The notes: generated by a model from the sequence alone, not told the origin. DNA of 64,000 nt from Clostridia bacterium (GCA_026417615.1 JAOACY010000104.1:1-64000), one strand, 5' to 3'; shown: positions 51,951 through 62,104, counted from the stretch's first letter. Made by a program: numbers and translations.

Positions 51951-52907
51951 ATGAAGGAAGATAAGTTTATAAAGGAAAACCAAAGGGTTTGGATCCAACT
52001 TGAAGACACCTTGAAAAAATTGAAATCAAAGGGTATAAAAAGCTTTGAAAGCAGTGATTTTGAGCTATTGCTGACTAATTACAACAAAGCCTGCGGACAT
52101 CTTTCATACAGTCGAACCTACTACGGCAATTCCGACACAACCAGCTATCTGAACAGGCTTGTTGCAGCTGCCCACAGCTATATTTACACAACTGAAACCT
52201 CTACCGTAAAAAAGCTCAAGGACTTTTTCCTTATTGACTTTCCTTCATTAATAAGAAAGAACTCATTTTTTGTTGCTCTCTCCGCAGGTTTATTTTTTCT
52301 TGGTATACTGTTAAGCTTCATCTTTACTTTAATTTCTGCGGAGAATGCTGCCGCCTTCATTCCTCAGCATATACTTGACAGTGTCAGCTTTGAAGGCAGT
52401 TCTTCTTCATGGAAAGGTCCTGTTGAATCTACGTTTATTTTAACAAACAATATCAGAGTAGGCTTTTCCGCCTTTGCCATGGGTATTACTCTCGGCATCG
52501 GCACCGTATATGTGCTGGTTTACAACGGGTTCATGCTGGGAACCCTTGCAGCGCTGGCTTTAATAAAGGGTGTGAATATAAAATTCTGGTCCATGATACT
52601 TCCGCATGGTGTGATTGAACTATTTGCCATATTTGTTTGCGGCGCAGCAGGATTAATAATAGGCTATTCCCTCATTAATCCGGGAAATTTCTCGAGAAAA
52701 GACAGCCTTATAATTAAAGGAAGGACAGCCATAAAGCTGGTATGCGGCACCATACCGCTTTTTACGGTCGCCGGCTTCATTGAAGGCTTCCTCACTCCAT
52801 CTGGCCTTTCACAAAGCATAAAGCTCGGCTTCGCCCTCTTTACCCTGCTCCTGCTTTTTTTATATATGTTCTGGCCCCTGATCCCTCTAGCTTCCAGAAA
52901 CAAATAA
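51951..52907 (+). CDS. SpoIIM-domain membrane protein (DUF95 type)
   Basis: 318-aa protein of the COG1300/SpoIIM superfamily. It is longer than true SpoIIM, having an N-terminal helical region of about 100 residues (WIQLEDTLKKLKSKGIKSF...), then membrane helices (FFVALSAGLFFLGILLSFIFTL; NIRVGFSAFAMGITLGIGTVYVLVYNGFMLGTL; HGVIELFAIFVCGAAGLIIGYSL). The true spoIIM is at 63308-63949. ATG 51951 follows GGGAG. Such genes are regularly adjacent to RDD, DUF58 and MoxR genes. Confidence 0.87.
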   Translation: MKEDKFIKENQRVWIQLEDTLKKLKSKGIKSFESSDFELLLTNYNKACGHLSYSRTYYGNSDTTSYLNRLVAAAHSYIYTTETSTVKKLKDFFLIDFPSLIRKNSFFVALSAGLFFLGILLSFIFTLISAENAAAFIPQHILDSVSFEGSSSSWKGPVESTFILTNNIRVGFSAFAMGITLGIGTVYVLVYNGFMLGTLAALALIKGVNIKFWSMILPHGVIELFAIFVCGAAGLIIGYSLINPGNFSRKDSLIIKGRTAIKLVCGTIPLFTVAGFIEGFLTPSGLSQSIKLGFALFTLLLLFLYMFWPLIPLASRNK

Positions 52908-52925
52908 CTCTTCATTCTTCTTTGC

Positions 52926-54230
52926 TTAAACAGTTGTTTTCATCGAAAGGTACTTGTTCAGCACCTCAATAGAAAGCTTATCCGGAGGTGCATCAATGGC
53001 GGCAACACCTGACTCCGTAAGGGTCCTTCTTACCTTTTCCCTTTCTTCATGGAATCTTATCGCTGCTGTTTTGATAAAAACATCCTCTAATTCTGCAACA
53101 TCCGATTCAGCCTTTTCTTCTATTCTTGTATCGTTTATGGTGATAACCACAGGCATATGGTTCTTAGCGTGTGATTTGAGTGTGACAGCGAGATTTAATG
53201 CCTCTTCTGAATTAAAAAGCTCCGTAAAAATTAATAAAAGGCTTCTTCGTTTATGGTTCTGGTTCAAGTAAGTCAAAGCAGCCTTGTAATCAGCTGTTAC
53301 CATGTTCTCTTGCACATTGTAAAGGTTTTCTGCAATCAGCTGGAAATGTGCCATACCCTTTCCGGGCTTGATGTATCTTTTTACGCTGCTGTCAAAGACC
53401 AAAAGTCCTATATTGTCGCCTTTCCTAATAGCAAAATCAGCAAAAAGGAAGGATGAGTTTATTGCATAGTCCAGCTTCTTAATAAAGTTTATTTCTGAAT
53501 TCATAACGCGGCTGGCATCTAAGAGAATAAAAATCTGCTGATTTCTCTCCGGCTCATAGGTATTGACAATAAGCTTATGTGCCCTGGCAGTGGCAAGCCA
53601 GTTTATTTTCCTGTAATCGTCACCTTCAGTGTACTCCCTTAGGCTCTCGAATTCAGTTCCCATACCATATGTCTTTACCTTCTTTACCCCCTGGATAAGC
53701 TGGCTTTTTTTCAATGCTGAGAGTGTATACCGTCTCAAATCCCTTATGTTTGGATAAACTTTGTAATCCCTGCCAGCGGCAAAGCTGCCTGACTTTGAGC
53801 ACAGCCCAAGAACCCCGTCGTAACGGCAGAATATTGAACCAAAGCTGAATTGTCCGCGTTTTTGGGGAACAACAGCATAAATTCCGATGCTTTCATGGTG
53901 AGGTACAAGCTGTATTTTAAGCAAAACATCCTCATGCTTGAAACAGTTTGGGACAGTATCTCTAAATTCAGCCTTCAACAAGTATCTGCTGGAATTTCTT
54001 ACTTTAATGGCAACCATATTTTCAGCACCAAGAGAAAATTTCTCCTCACACTGCCTTGAAACCTCAAAATTACGAGGTCCCGGCGTAAGAAAAAAATCCA
54101 GAATCAAAAGCAATAATATAGTTGAATTATATATAATAAAAATGTGGAAGGCCCATCCCATTAGAGAGCCAATGACCAATGGCGCCACTCCTGCCAGAAC
54201 CAGCAAAGCAAATCTTTTACTAAACGGCAT
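52926..54230 (-). CDS. DUF58 domain protein
   Basis: 434 aa. Two N-terminal membrane helices (about residues 8-45) and a soluble part with the DUF58 signature GDDYRKINWLATARAHKLIV (about residues 197-216) followed by a von Willebrand-A-like region (FILLDASRVM, LLVFDSS). DUF58 proteins act with MoxR ATPases, possibly in assembly of a complex or maturation of envelope proteins. It is last of the membrane-protein-DUF4129-DUF4350-moxR-DUF58 unit, 22 bases behind moxR. Confidence 0.92.
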   Translation of the reverse strand: MPFSKRFALLVLAGVAPLVIGSLMGWAFHIFIIYNSTILLLLILDFFLTPGPRNFEVSRQCEEKFSLGAENMVAIKVRNSSRYLLKAEFRDTVPNCFKHEDVLLKIQLVPHHESIGIYAVVPQKRGQFSFGSIFCRYDGVLGLCSKSGSFAAGRDYKVYPNIRDLRRYTLSALKKSQLIQGVKKVKTYGMGTEFESLREYTEGDDYRKINWLATARAHKLIVNTYEPERNQQIFILLDASRVMNSEINFIKKLDYAINSSFLFADFAIRKGDNIGLLVFDSSVKRYIKPGKGMAHFQLIAENLYNVQENMVTADYKAALTYLNQNHKRRSLLLIFTELFNSEEALNLAVTLKSHAKNHMPVVITINDTRIEEKAESDVAELEDVFIKTAAIRFHEEREKVRRTLTESGVAAIDAPPDKLSIEVLNKYLSMKTTV

Positions 54231-54252
54231 TCCTTTAATAAACCTCCAGCCT

Positions 54253-55221
54253 CTATCTGGGTACTTCTACCTTGTTCAATATGCTTCTTGCAACATCATC
54301 TGTCTTTAGTCCGTCTATTCCTGCCTCAGGCTTTAATACAATACGATGCCTCAAAACCGGTATGGCAATATCCTTAACATCATCAGGAGTTACAAAGCTC
54401 CTGCCCTGCATGGCGGCAAAGGTCTTTGCAGCAAGCAGCAAAGATATTGAAGCCCTGGGACTGGCTCCAAGTATGAGGCTTGGAGAATTCCTGGTGGCTC
54501 TTGTTATTGACGTTATATAATTTATTATTCCGCTTTCAACCTGAACAGCTTGAATCTCCTGCCGGCACCTCTTGATATCCTCAAAGCTGCAGACCGGAGA
54601 AATTTTTTCGTTTTCAAGATTATAGCTGCTAAAGCCTGAGTTGTATTTTACAAGCAGCATATTTTCGAATTTCTGAGGTATATAATCAACAACCAGCTTC
54701 ATCATAAACCTGTCAAGCTGTGCTTCGGGAAGAGGGTATGTACCCTCGTATTCCACAGGATTCTGAGTGGCAAGCACCATAAAGGGCTCTTGAAGGCTGT
54801 GGGTTTCACCGTCAATAGTTATTGCTCTCTCCTCCATAGCCTCTAAAAGCGCAGCCTGTGTTTTAGGCGGGGTTCTGTTTATTTCATCAGCCAGAAATAT
54901 ATTCGTAAATAAAGGGCCTTTTTTAAGATAGAAGCTTCCGCTCTTGGCATCGAAAACCTTTGTGCCTGTAATATCGGCAGGCATAAGATCAGGCGTGAAC
55001 TGAACTCTTTTGAACTCCGAGCGTACGGTTTTTGCCATAACCTTGGCTGCCAGAGTTTTCGCCAATCCCGGAACCCCCTCAATCAGAGCATGTCCTCCTG
55101 CAAGCATAACCACCACCATCTGTTCGATAAACTCATATTGTCCTATGACTATTTTTGAGACCTCGTCTATCACAGCTTTAGCTTTTTCCTGTGTAAATTC
55201 ACAGCATTTCATTTGTTCCAT
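54253..55221 (-). CDS. MoxR family AAA+ ATPase
   Basis: 322-aa AAA+ chaperone-like ATPase. Walker A GVPGLAKT (about residues 43-50), Walker B IFLADEINRTPPKTQAALLEAMEE, sensor ATQNPVEYEGTYPLPEAQLDRF, and the C-terminal lid GASPRASISLL. The start ATG 55221 overlaps the upstream stop (TGATG) and is coupled to it; the in-frame GTG before it is not needed. Its likely partner is the DUF58 protein downstream. Confidence 0.95.
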   Translation of the reverse strand: MEQMKCCEFTQEKAKAVIDEVSKIVIGQYEFIEQMVVVMLAGGHALIEGVPGLAKTLAAKVMAKTVRSEFKRVQFTPDLMPADITGTKVFDAKSGSFYLKKGPLFTNIFLADEINRTPPKTQAALLEAMEERAITIDGETHSLQEPFMVLATQNPVEYEGTYPLPEAQLDRFMMKLVVDYIPQKFENMLLVKYNSGFSSYNLENEKISPVCSFEDIKRCRQEIQAVQVESGIINYITSITRATRNSPSLILGASPRASISLLLAAKTFAAMQGRSFVTPDDVKDIAIPVLRHRIVLKPEAGIDGLKTDDVARSILNKVEVPR

Positions 55222-56231
55222 CACTTAATCTCCTTTCGTATGTTTTCCAGAGCTGTTACGAGCCTTAATAACTCTTTCCCTTTTATTCCATTATTTAAAA
55301 TATAGTCCTCGCATTTCTTTAGTGTATATGCGGTATTCATTGATTCCAGCATTTTATTTCCCCTCAAATGCAAAATCAGTTCGCTTAAATTGCGTGTATG
55401 CCCAAGTCCAAGGTATTTGGAAAGCTGCTTTGTAAAATACCCTAAATAGCAGTCAAGGACCAGACGGTAGGACTTTGCTTTTATGTACATGCGTGACAGC
55501 GCATATAGATTCTCATTTTCCTTCCTTTTGACTATTTCCAATACCTGTACCGGTTTGCCAAGCCTACGTGATTTAATATGCATGAAAACAGCAACCGCTG
55601 CCAATGACTGGAACAGCACCAGAAGCCCTGTCTGCCCGAGAATGTCCCAAAGAGTAATTCCAGTTGTCCCTTGATTATGGTAGTATTCGTTGAAAAAAAC
55701 AGTTTTATTGCCGGCATAATCAAGAACACGGATAAACTCAACCGAAGGGTCTATTGCTTTAAGCCCCTTGTTTGTAAAGTCTGCGGCGCCGTCTGAATAT
55801 ATAAGCTTACCCTTTCCCCAGGTGTAAACACTTACAGGTCTGCCCGCATCCAAATCTTCAACATGCTTTAAATCAAAATTCTCAAGTCTTAAATCACTCA
55901 AATTTCCAGCATCATGCAGAAGAATCAGTGTATTGCCTCTTTCCACCCAGGATTTAAGGTGCTTGATTTCCAGTTCGTTACCAAATCTTTTCAACTCAGG
56001 CTTTATAATCACATGGGTAACACCGTCAGGCAGGAACCTGGCCGGTCTTTCATACCTCACAGCATCAAATCCCATCTGTCCGGCAACAAGGTAAAGTGCT
56101 TTCAAACCCTGCGGCTTGCTGCTGTAGGTTGAATAGTCAGGATACTTTTCCTTTACCCTTCCTCCGTAGACATAAAGCCCAACAAGCATCAGAAACAGTA
56201 TGCACGTTGAATATATAATCAGCTTCTTCAT
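55221..56231 (-). CDS. DUF4350 domain membrane protein
   Basis: 336 aa. N-terminal helix (LIIYSTCILFLMLVGLYVYGG, residues 3-23), an outside domain with the DUF4350 pattern GLKALYLVAGQMGFDAVRYERPARFLP and LKSWVERGNTLILLHDAG, a second membrane helix near 205-225, then a cytoplasmic helical tail. Its ATG overlaps the DUF4129 stop as ATGA. Function unknown; found with MoxR and DUF58 genes. Confidence 0.85.
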   Translation of the reverse strand: MKKLIIYSTCILFLMLVGLYVYGGRVKEKYPDYSTYSSKPQGLKALYLVAGQMGFDAVRYERPARFLPDGVTHVIIKPELKRFGNELEIKHLKSWVERGNTLILLHDAGNLSDLRLENFDLKHVEDLDAGRPVSVYTWGKGKLIYSDGAADFTNKGLKAIDPSVEFIRVLDYAGNKTVFFNEYYHNQGTTGITLWDILGQTGLLVLFQSLAAVAVFMHIKSRRLGKPVQVLEIVKRKENENLYALSRMYIKAKSYRLVLDCYLGYFTKQLSKYLGLGHTRNLSELILHLRGNKMLESMNTAYTLKKCEDYILNNGIKGKELLRLVTALENIRKEIK

Positions 56232-57007
56232 TTTTCAAGCCCCCTCGACAGAAGGTCATAATTCCGCTTCCAAAGCTCAAACCTTTCTCTTGCTGCAGGC
56301 TTGTTCCCATACCAGAACATATTGAAATCGTAAGTAAATTCCAGAATTAATTGAATTTTTTCAGGCAGCTTGTCCCTTATCTCATTTACATATTGCCTGT
56401 TTGTCTTCGACTTGTCAATTTTAATTATTTCGAACTCATTCAACTTAAGAAGCAGTGCGATATATAGAAATCTTATTCCTTGCCTGAAATCTCCATTGCT
56501 GCCGTATTCCAGCGCCTTTTGAAGCATAACGTCCGAGTCCGCAAGACTCAAAAGAAGGTCTGCATCCTCTCTTTCTCGCACATTCCCGGATCTTCTGAAA
56601 TTTCTTGCAGAAATATAGATAACCAGAAACAAAATGACTGCTACAAAAGCAATTCCAAAAGCCTTAAAAACACCGTTCAATGCAGCTCCCAATCCGTCGT
56701 CAATTGGAGCAATCTTTGCTTCAGACGGAATAAGCTTTGATAAAAGCTGCTTAATCCTTTCCCATATACCGTCAACAAAATCTTTTAAACCCCTTGCAAT
56801 ATTGACCAAGACTTCGGATTCATTTTCCCTGGCAGCAAACTCCCTTGAATTTATAACACGTTCAGTTCTTGCCCTAACTTCCTTGTCTCTTGAACTGTCG
56901 GTTCCATCAGCCGCGAATGTATAAATTATTATCTGAGAAAGCAGGAATACCGTCAGGATAATTACAACTAATTTTATACACCTATAACTACTACTGTAAA
57001 AGTCCAT
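56228..57007 (-). CDS. DUF4129 domain membrane protein
   Basis: 259 aa from MDFYSSSYR. An N-terminal signal/anchor helix (LVVIILTVFLLSQIIIYTFA, residues 12-31), a second helix (GIAFVAVILFLVIYISA, about 125-141), and a DUF4129-type cytoplasmic end with FRQGIRFLYIALLLKLNEFEII and FTYDFNMFWYGNKPA. ATG 57007 follows GGAAGGAAGAGA; the frame extends to 57034. It overlaps the preceding gene by 17 bases. In other bacteria DUF4129 is sometimes fused to transglutaminases; no such domain is present here. Confidence 0.83.
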   Translation of the reverse strand: MDFYSSSYRCIKLVVIILTVFLLSQIIIYTFAADGTDSSRDKEVRARTERVINSREFAARENESEVLVNIARGLKDFVDGIWERIKQLLSKLIPSEAKIAPIDDGLGAALNGVFKAFGIAFVAVILFLVIYISARNFRRSGNVREREDADLLLSLADSDVMLQKALEYGSNGDFRQGIRFLYIALLLKLNEFEIIKIDKSKTNRQYVNEIRDKLPEKIQLILEFTYDFNMFWYGNKPAARERFELWKRNYDLLSRGLEK

Positions 57008-58019
57008 TCTCTTCCTTCCTTCTCTTTTCCTCAAGAAGTCTGTCCACCTTTACTTCCAGGTCAAGGCCTTCTTTCTCTACTTTAAGATTGATAAAAAGCA
57101 TTGTCATTAAAATCCATATGAAAGGGTAAAAAATCGAGCTTAAAAGCTGGGATGCAACATATCCAAGTATGAATGCTGCTTTCCCGAAGAATCCTAGAGC
57201 AAAGGAACTCACAGTAACAATAAAAGGAATGAAATAGACCAGTCCTCCCCCGATGGTTAGCGTAAGTACTATCAGCCAGAATCTGCCTTTGGTAAGCTGC
57301 CAGCTTCTGCTTATACCCTTTGCTCCATCTATATCCTCAATTACAACAGCTATCTTTCCAAGCACAAACCTGACGGCGAAATATGCTGTTGTAATCAGAA
57401 AGCCAAGAAAAATCAATATTCCGACAATTACAGCCGCTGCAATCAGAAAAACGGACTGCTCTTTTTGGCCAGCTGCCACTCCAAAAAAAGCTATTGAAAA
57501 GAACACCGCGATAATAACTAAAACAATCAGTGACACAAAATATATGGCACCTACAATAAGCCAGTATATAAGCTTGTTCAGCGCAAGAGGTCCCATCTTT
57601 TTGAAGCTGTTTTTAAGGGTGGGCACTGCCTTTTCGCTGGTTCCTTTAATGACATCCGAATAGACAATTTTAATTATAGCAGCATCCATCACCAGCATTA
57701 TTGTAAAGGAATAGACAATATAAATGAGGTTCATAAGCTGGCTGAGTAAGTAAAAGACCCAGTAGCTTGTCCCGGGATTTTTTGCAAAGTCTTCAAATTC
57801 ATTTGGTGATGCAGATATGCCTGAAAAAATATTTTTGAATAACGATCCATACTCAGAAAGCATTCCCCCTGCAAAAAATCCCTGCAGGAGTGTAAATGGC
57901 ATATAGCAAATCAGCACCAGCAAGGTTAGCTGGCTGAAGTTCCTCTTATATACTTCGATAGAGTAATCCAGTACATCCCCCAGGGACATTTTGCTCAAAA
58001 ATCTTTCCTTATCTCTCAT
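56991..58019 (-). CDS. multi-pass membrane protein, DUF7544/glycerophosphodiester-anchor-like
   Basis: 342 aa with about six membrane segments in three groups (LLVLICYMPFTLLQGFFAG; YWLIVGAIYFVSLIVLVIIA and VFLIAAAVIVGILIFLGFLI; FWLIVLTLTIGGGLVYFIPF onward). The segment IEDIDGAKGISRSWQLTKGRFW is typical of the membrane region that flanks glycerophosphoryl diester phosphodiesterases, but no phosphodiesterase domain exists here. The C-terminus is charged. ATG 58019 lies 6 bases after GGAG. It heads the MoxR/DUF58 unit. Function unknown; the family name is uncertain. Confidence 0.72.
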   Translation of the reverse strand: MRDKERFLSKMSLGDVLDYSIEVYKRNFSQLTLLVLICYMPFTLLQGFFAGGMLSEYGSLFKNIFSGISASPNEFEDFAKNPGTSYWVFYLLSQLMNLIYIVYSFTIMLVMDAAIIKIVYSDVIKGTSEKAVPTLKNSFKKMGPLALNKLIYWLIVGAIYFVSLIVLVIIAVFFSIAFFGVAAGQKEQSVFLIAAAVIVGILIFLGFLITTAYFAVRFVLGKIAVVIEDIDGAKGISRSWQLTKGRFWLIVLTLTIGGGLVYFIPFIVTVSSFALGFFGKAAFILGYVASQLLSSIFYPFIWILMTMLFINLKVEKEGLDLEVKVDRLLEEKRRKEENGLLQ

Positions 58020-58101
58020 TAGCCTCTCCTTATAAATATTGAATCCAGAAACTAACATTTATACCATACTAAAATATCACAAGTCGAGAAATATTTCAAC
58101 T

Positions 58102-59319
58102 TTATCTGCCCATACCGAACCAAGCGACAATCAGCTTGAAGAATAGCCTTAGAAAGGAAGCCTTTTCAACCTTGCCTTCAGCTACTACATCAAATTTCCC
58201 AAGCTCCTTGCCTTCTACGGAAAAAATAACCTCACCCAGCTTTTGCCCTTTTTCAACAGGCGCATTTACATTTTCCGGAAGCTTGACTTCCTTGGCAATG
58301 CTGTCCTTCCCTCCTTTAGCAACTACCAGGTTGACATCCCCATCCAATACGGCATTAACCTTTGTATCAAGGCCTTTTTTAACCATTACCTCCCCGATGC
58401 CATCACCCTTGCTGTTTATCTTTGCAACTTCATAATTTGCAAAACCGTAATTCAACAGTTTTTGGACTTCTGCAAACCTAGTATTGGAATCAGGCGCCCC
58501 CAATACAACCGCAATCAGCTGCAGCCCGTTTCTTTCTGCAGAAGCAGACAGGCAGTAGCGCGCAGCATTTGTGAATCCGGTTTTAAGTCCTGTAGCCCCC
58601 TCATAGAACCTGATGAGCTTATTTGTGTTATAAAGACCGATTTCACCCTTTGCTGCACCTTCTCTGAACTTTTTGTTCCACTGGCCGGTAAATTCAATCA
58701 CCTTTGGGTGCTTGACGAGAAGCTCCCTGGACATTAAGGCTATATCGTATGCAGTGCTGTAGTGCCCTTCATCAGTGAGGCCTGTGCAATCAAGGAAGTT
58801 GGTATTCACCATTCCCAATGCCTTTGCCTTTTCATTCATCATGGCTACAAAAGCTTCCTCGCTGCCTGCAATATGTTCGGCAAGAGCCACCGTGCAATCA
58901 TTAGCGGAGCCTATGGCAACCGCATACATCATTTCTCTTACAGAAAAGGTCTCCCCTGGTTTTAGCCAAACCTGAGACCCACCCATGCTGTAAGAATGCT
59001 CCGATACTGTGACAATATCGTCATAGCCCAGCCTTCCCTCATCAATAGCCTCCATGATAAGCAGCATTGACATTATCTTGGTCACACTGGCAATTGGCAA
59101 TTTTTCGTGGCTGTTCTGCTCCATAAGTACATTGGCGGACTTTGGCTCCATGAGTATTGCAGACTTGGACTTCAATTCGTTTAAATTTGTCCTGCTGATT
59201 ATCTTGGTAACGGTTACCGCATCATAAGCATCAACTTGTGCAGCATAAGCAGGAAGAATAATTAAATTTACGGCAAAGCATATTATGAGCAGAAGGCTTA
59301 GTATGCTCTTTCTATTCAC
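58102..59319 (-). CDS. dacF: D-alanyl-D-alanine carboxypeptidase (DacF-like)
   Basis: 405-aa S11 low-molecular-mass penicillin-binding protein that trims peptidoglycan pentapeptides. Signal peptide ILSLLLIICFAVNLIILPAYA (about residues 5-25); active-site SVTK (in ASVTKIMS), SAN (IGSANDCTV) and KTG (GLKTGFTNAA). A beta-rich C-terminal domain and an amphipathic end helix (LRLFFKLIVAWFGMG) hold it to the membrane. GTG 59319 follows GGAGGGG. Neighbours pdp-deoB-xerD-spoIIM match the B. subtilis dacF region. Confidence 0.93.
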   Translation of the reverse strand: MNRKSILSLLLIICFAVNLIILPAYAAQVDAYDAVTVTKIISRTNLNELKSKSAILMEPKSANVLMEQNSHEKLPIASVTKIMSMLLIMEAIDEGRLGYDDIVTVSEHSYSMGGSQVWLKPGETFSVREMMYAVAIGSANDCTVALAEHIAGSEEAFVAMMNEKAKALGMVNTNFLDCTGLTDEGHYSTAYDIALMSRELLVKHPKVIEFTGQWNKKFREGAAKGEIGLYNTNKLIRFYEGATGLKTGFTNAARYCLSASAERNGLQLIAVVLGAPDSNTRFAEVQKLLNYGFANYEVAKINSKGDGIGEVMVKKGLDTKVNAVLDGDVNLVVAKGGKDSIAKEVKLPENVNAPVEKGQKLGEVIFSVEGKELGKFDVVAEGKVEKASFLRLFFKLIVAWFGMGR

Positions 59320-59418
59320 AAGAACCCCTCCCCGGCAATTCTATAGATTTGTCTACATCTAATAAATTGTTATGCCAAAGAGGTCTATTATATGCTGTGT
59401 ATTTAATACTTCTTAGCT

Positions 59419-59480
59419 TCAACTGCAAAGCCCGTTTTCGGATATTTCCATGAAATCACTAACACCTTGTATTGCACGTC
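59419..59480 (+). repeat. MITE-like element remnant (left half), inside the pdp 3' end
   Basis: About 60 bases match the left half of the 16861 element, with CAACTGCAAAGCCCGTTTTC at its outer end and the CTAACACCTTGT block within. The pdp stop codon at 59459 lies inside it, so the last codons of pdp read through element sequence. Confidence 0.65.
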
Positions 59481-60796
59481 CTTTTCACACCATATGAGTC
59501 AACATAAGCTAAAATCAAAGGCTTTTGAGCGGGACTTGCCTGCGAAATGTTAATAGCGCTTTTTAATATGGAAATTGACTCTTTTATTTTTTCTTTATTA
59601 TTGGTATATAATGTGGCTATGGTATCTCCTCTGGTGACTCTCATCCCTGTCTTTTTATAAAGCATTATCCCCGCGGAGTAGTCGATCGGGCTTTCTTTTG
59701 TTTCCCTTCCCGCACCAAGAACAAGGGATGCTGTTCCTAGCAAATCTGTTTTTACAGAATGTATATATCCATCCTCCTCAGCTATGAAATTAGCAATGCC
59801 GCAAGCCTGAGGGAACAGTCCGTAGTCTGACAATACACCCAGGTTTCCGCCCTGAGCTTCAATCATATCGCCAAGCTTTGCAAGCGCACTGCCGTTTTCA
59901 ACGCATGCTTTTGCCATTTCAAGACATTTGCTCCGTTCGCCCTTTCCTGCAAGCTGAAGCATTTTTGCAGCCAGCTCAAAGGATACCTCCTGCAGATCCT
60001 TTGGACCATTGCCCTTTAACGTCTCTATTGCCTCAATAACTTCAAGAGAGTTTCCAATTGCATTGCCCAAAGGAATGTCCATTTCCGTTATAATGGCAGC
60101 AGTTTTTCTGCCGATACGCTCTCCTATATCAACCATAGCTTTCGCAAGCTCCACAGCCTGGTCAAGAGTCTTCATGAAGGCTCCGCTTCCTGTTTTTACA
60201 TCCAGCACAATGCAATCAGCACCGGAAGCTATTTTTTTACTCATAATACTGCTTGCGATCAAAGACAGATTGTTTATTGTTGCCGTAACATCCCTTAGTG
60301 CATACAGCTTCTTGTCAGCAGGGGCAAGATTCCCTGTCTGTCCTGCGATAGCTATCCCAAGCCTTTTTACATTTCTAATAAATTCCTCCCGCGTCAGTGA
60401 TGTGTTGAAACCGGGTATTGCTTCAAGCTTGTCTATTGTGCCGCCGGTATGCCCAAGGCCCCTTCCGGACATCTTTGCGACAGGTACTCCGCATGCAGCA
60501 ACAATAGGAGCAAGGATCAGAGTTGTCTTGTCTCCGACTCCTCCCGTGCTGTGCTTGTCAACCTTGATTCCGGGAATTTCCGACAAATCCACACGATCAC
60601 CTGAATTGGCCATGATTTCTGTCAGATCAGCAGTTTCACGCTGATTCATACCCCTGATGAATATAGCCATCAAAAGAGCAGAGGCCTGATAATCGGGGAT
60701 GCTGCCGTCGCAATAGCCTTTTATAAAAAAACTGATTTCCTCGTAGCTTAGCTCCCTGCCATCCCTTTTCTTTTCAATGATATCATACATTCTCAT
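59459..60796 (-). CDS. pdp: pyrimidine-nucleoside phosphorylase
   Basis: 445-aa phosphorylase that splits uridine, thymidine or deoxyuridine with phosphate. Motifs: [17 protein letters not shown] (phosphate site, about residues 80-96), [20 protein letters not shown] and [25 protein letters not shown]. The usual length is near 433-440; the last 8-10 residues (VKRTCNTRC) come from the element remnant. ATG 60796 overlaps the deoB stop and follows GAGGT. With deoB it recycles pentose from nucleosides. Confidence 0.95.
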   Translation of the reverse strand: MRMYDIIEKKRDGRELSYEEISFFIKGYCDGSIPDYQASALLMAIFIRGMNQRETADLTEIMANSGDRVDLSEIPGIKVDKHSTGGVGDKTTLILAPIVAACGVPVAKMSGRGLGHTGGTIDKLEAIPGFNTSLTREEFIRNVKRLGIAIAGQTGNLAPADKKLYALRDVTATINNLSLIASSIMSKKIASGADCIVLDVKTGSGAFMKTLDQAVELAKAMVDIGERIGRKTAAIITEMDIPLGNAIGNSLEVIEAIETLKGNGPKDLQEVSFELAAKMLQLAGKGERSKCLEMAKACVENGSALAKLGDMIEAQGGNLGVLSDYGLFPQACGIANFIAEEDGYIHSVKTDLLGTASLVLGAGRETKESPIDYSAGIMLYKKTGMRVTRGDTIATLYTNNKEKIKESISILKSAINISQASPAQKPLILAYVDSYGVKRTCNTRC

Positions 60797-61961
60797 GGCA
60801 TACCTCTTTCAAAAAGCTTGTACCATTTGCAAGCTCTTCCGTTCCAAGATATTGCGCCACAGTTGCAGCTATGTCGGCAAAGGTTTTCCTGGTTCCTAAG
60901 TTTACACCTTTTTTAAGGCCTTTTCCATATACCAGCAAAGGAACATATTCCCGGGAATGGTCGGTGCTTTCTGTCGTAGGATCACAGCCATGATCAGCTG
61001 TAATTATCAGAATATCCTCTTCCTGAAGGCGTTCTATAATCTCCGGCAGACGTGAATCAAACTCCATAAGGGAATCTGCATAACCCTTTACATTGTTCCT
61101 GTGTCCATATATCATGTCAAAATCAACGAGATTTGTGAATAGTATGCCTTCAAACCGCTCTTTAATATACTCAAGGGTTCTGTCAACACCGTCCATGTTG
61201 CTATGTGTATGTATATGCTCTGTAATTCCCCTGTTATTGAATATATCAACTATCTTGCCCACAGCTTTCACCTTAAGGCCTTTTTTAACAGCTAAATCAA
61301 GGATTGTAATACCTGTCGGATCAAGAGAAAAGTCATGCCGCCTGTCTGTTCTATTATAATTTCCCGATGAGCCTGCAAATGGCCTTGCAATAACCCTTCC
61401 AACCGCATGCTCTCCAGATAGCAGCTTGCGGGCTGTTTCACACATTTCATAAAGCTTGTCAATCGGAATGACTTCTTCATGGGCTGCAATCTGGAATACA
61501 CTGTCAGCAGAGGTATAAACAATCGGATATCCTGTCCTTACATGCTGATCTCCTAACTGCTTAATAATCTCGGTGCCTGAAGCAGGATAATTCCCAATGG
61601 TTTTAGTGCCTATAGCCTTTTCAAAGCTTTCAATCACATCTTTTGGAAAGCCATTCGGGTATACCGGAAACGGACGGTCGAGAATAATTCCTGCTATCTC
61701 CCAGTGGCCTGTTGTTGTATCCTTTCCGGCAGACATCTCAGCCATCCTTCCAAAACAGCCCTGAGGCAAAGCCGAAGGGTCAAATCCGCTTATATTGTCT
61801 ATATTGCCAAGTCCCAGCATCTCCATGTTTGGCAGTCTTAAGTTTTTTACTTCTTTTGCAATATTTCCAAGGGTATTGCTTCCTTCGTCACCGTATTTTC
61901 CGGCATCAGGCAGCTCCCCCATACCAACGCTGTCCAAAACTATGATTATTGCACGTTTCAT
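60783..61961 (-). CDS. deoB: phosphopentomutase
   Basis: 392-aa alkaline-phosphatase-superfamily enzyme converting (deoxy)ribose-1-phosphate to the 5-phosphate. Motifs: [21 protein letters not shown] (metal site, residues 9-29), [15 protein letters not shown] (about 72-86), and the C-terminal metal site [23 protein letters not shown] 61961 follows AGGAGG. It overlaps pdp by 14 bases, so the two are coupled. Confidence 0.97.
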   Translation of the reverse strand: MKRAIIIVLDSVGMGELPDAGKYGDEGSNTLGNIAKEVKNLRLPNMEMLGLGNIDNISGFDPSALPQGCFGRMAEMSAGKDTTTGHWEIAGIILDRPFPVYPNGFPKDVIESFEKAIGTKTIGNYPASGTEIIKQLGDQHVRTGYPIVYTSADSVFQIAAHEEVIPIDKLYEMCETARKLLSGEHAVGRVIARPFAGSSGNYNRTDRRHDFSLDPTGITILDLAVKKGLKVKAVGKIVDIFNNRGITEHIHTHSNMDGVDRTLEYIKERFEGILFTNLVDFDMIYGHRNNVKGYADSLMEFDSRLPEIIERLQEEDILIITADHGCDPTTESTDHSREYVPLLVYGKGLKKGVNLGTRKTFADIAATVAQYLGTEELANGTSFLKEVCHENV

Positions 61962-61984
61962 TTGCGTACCTCCTGAAATTTTTT

Positions 61985-62062
61985 ATCTTGTTAATGAATC
62001 TGCTGCAACAGAGGTGAGTGATTTACTCATCTTGTTTAAAGATTTTGCAGTGGATTTCATTA
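61985..62062 (+). repeat. MITE-like element remnant, internally deleted
   Basis: Outer left end AATCTGCTGCAAC is joined directly to the right half of the element (GAGGTGAGTGATTTA...CATCTTGTTTAAAGATTTTGCAG). The centre and most of the left half are missing. It lies between the deoB start and the xerD terminator. Confidence 0.65.
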
Positions 62063-62104
62063 ATGTATTTTACCATAATTAATCATATTTTAAGTAAAAT
62101 AGGC

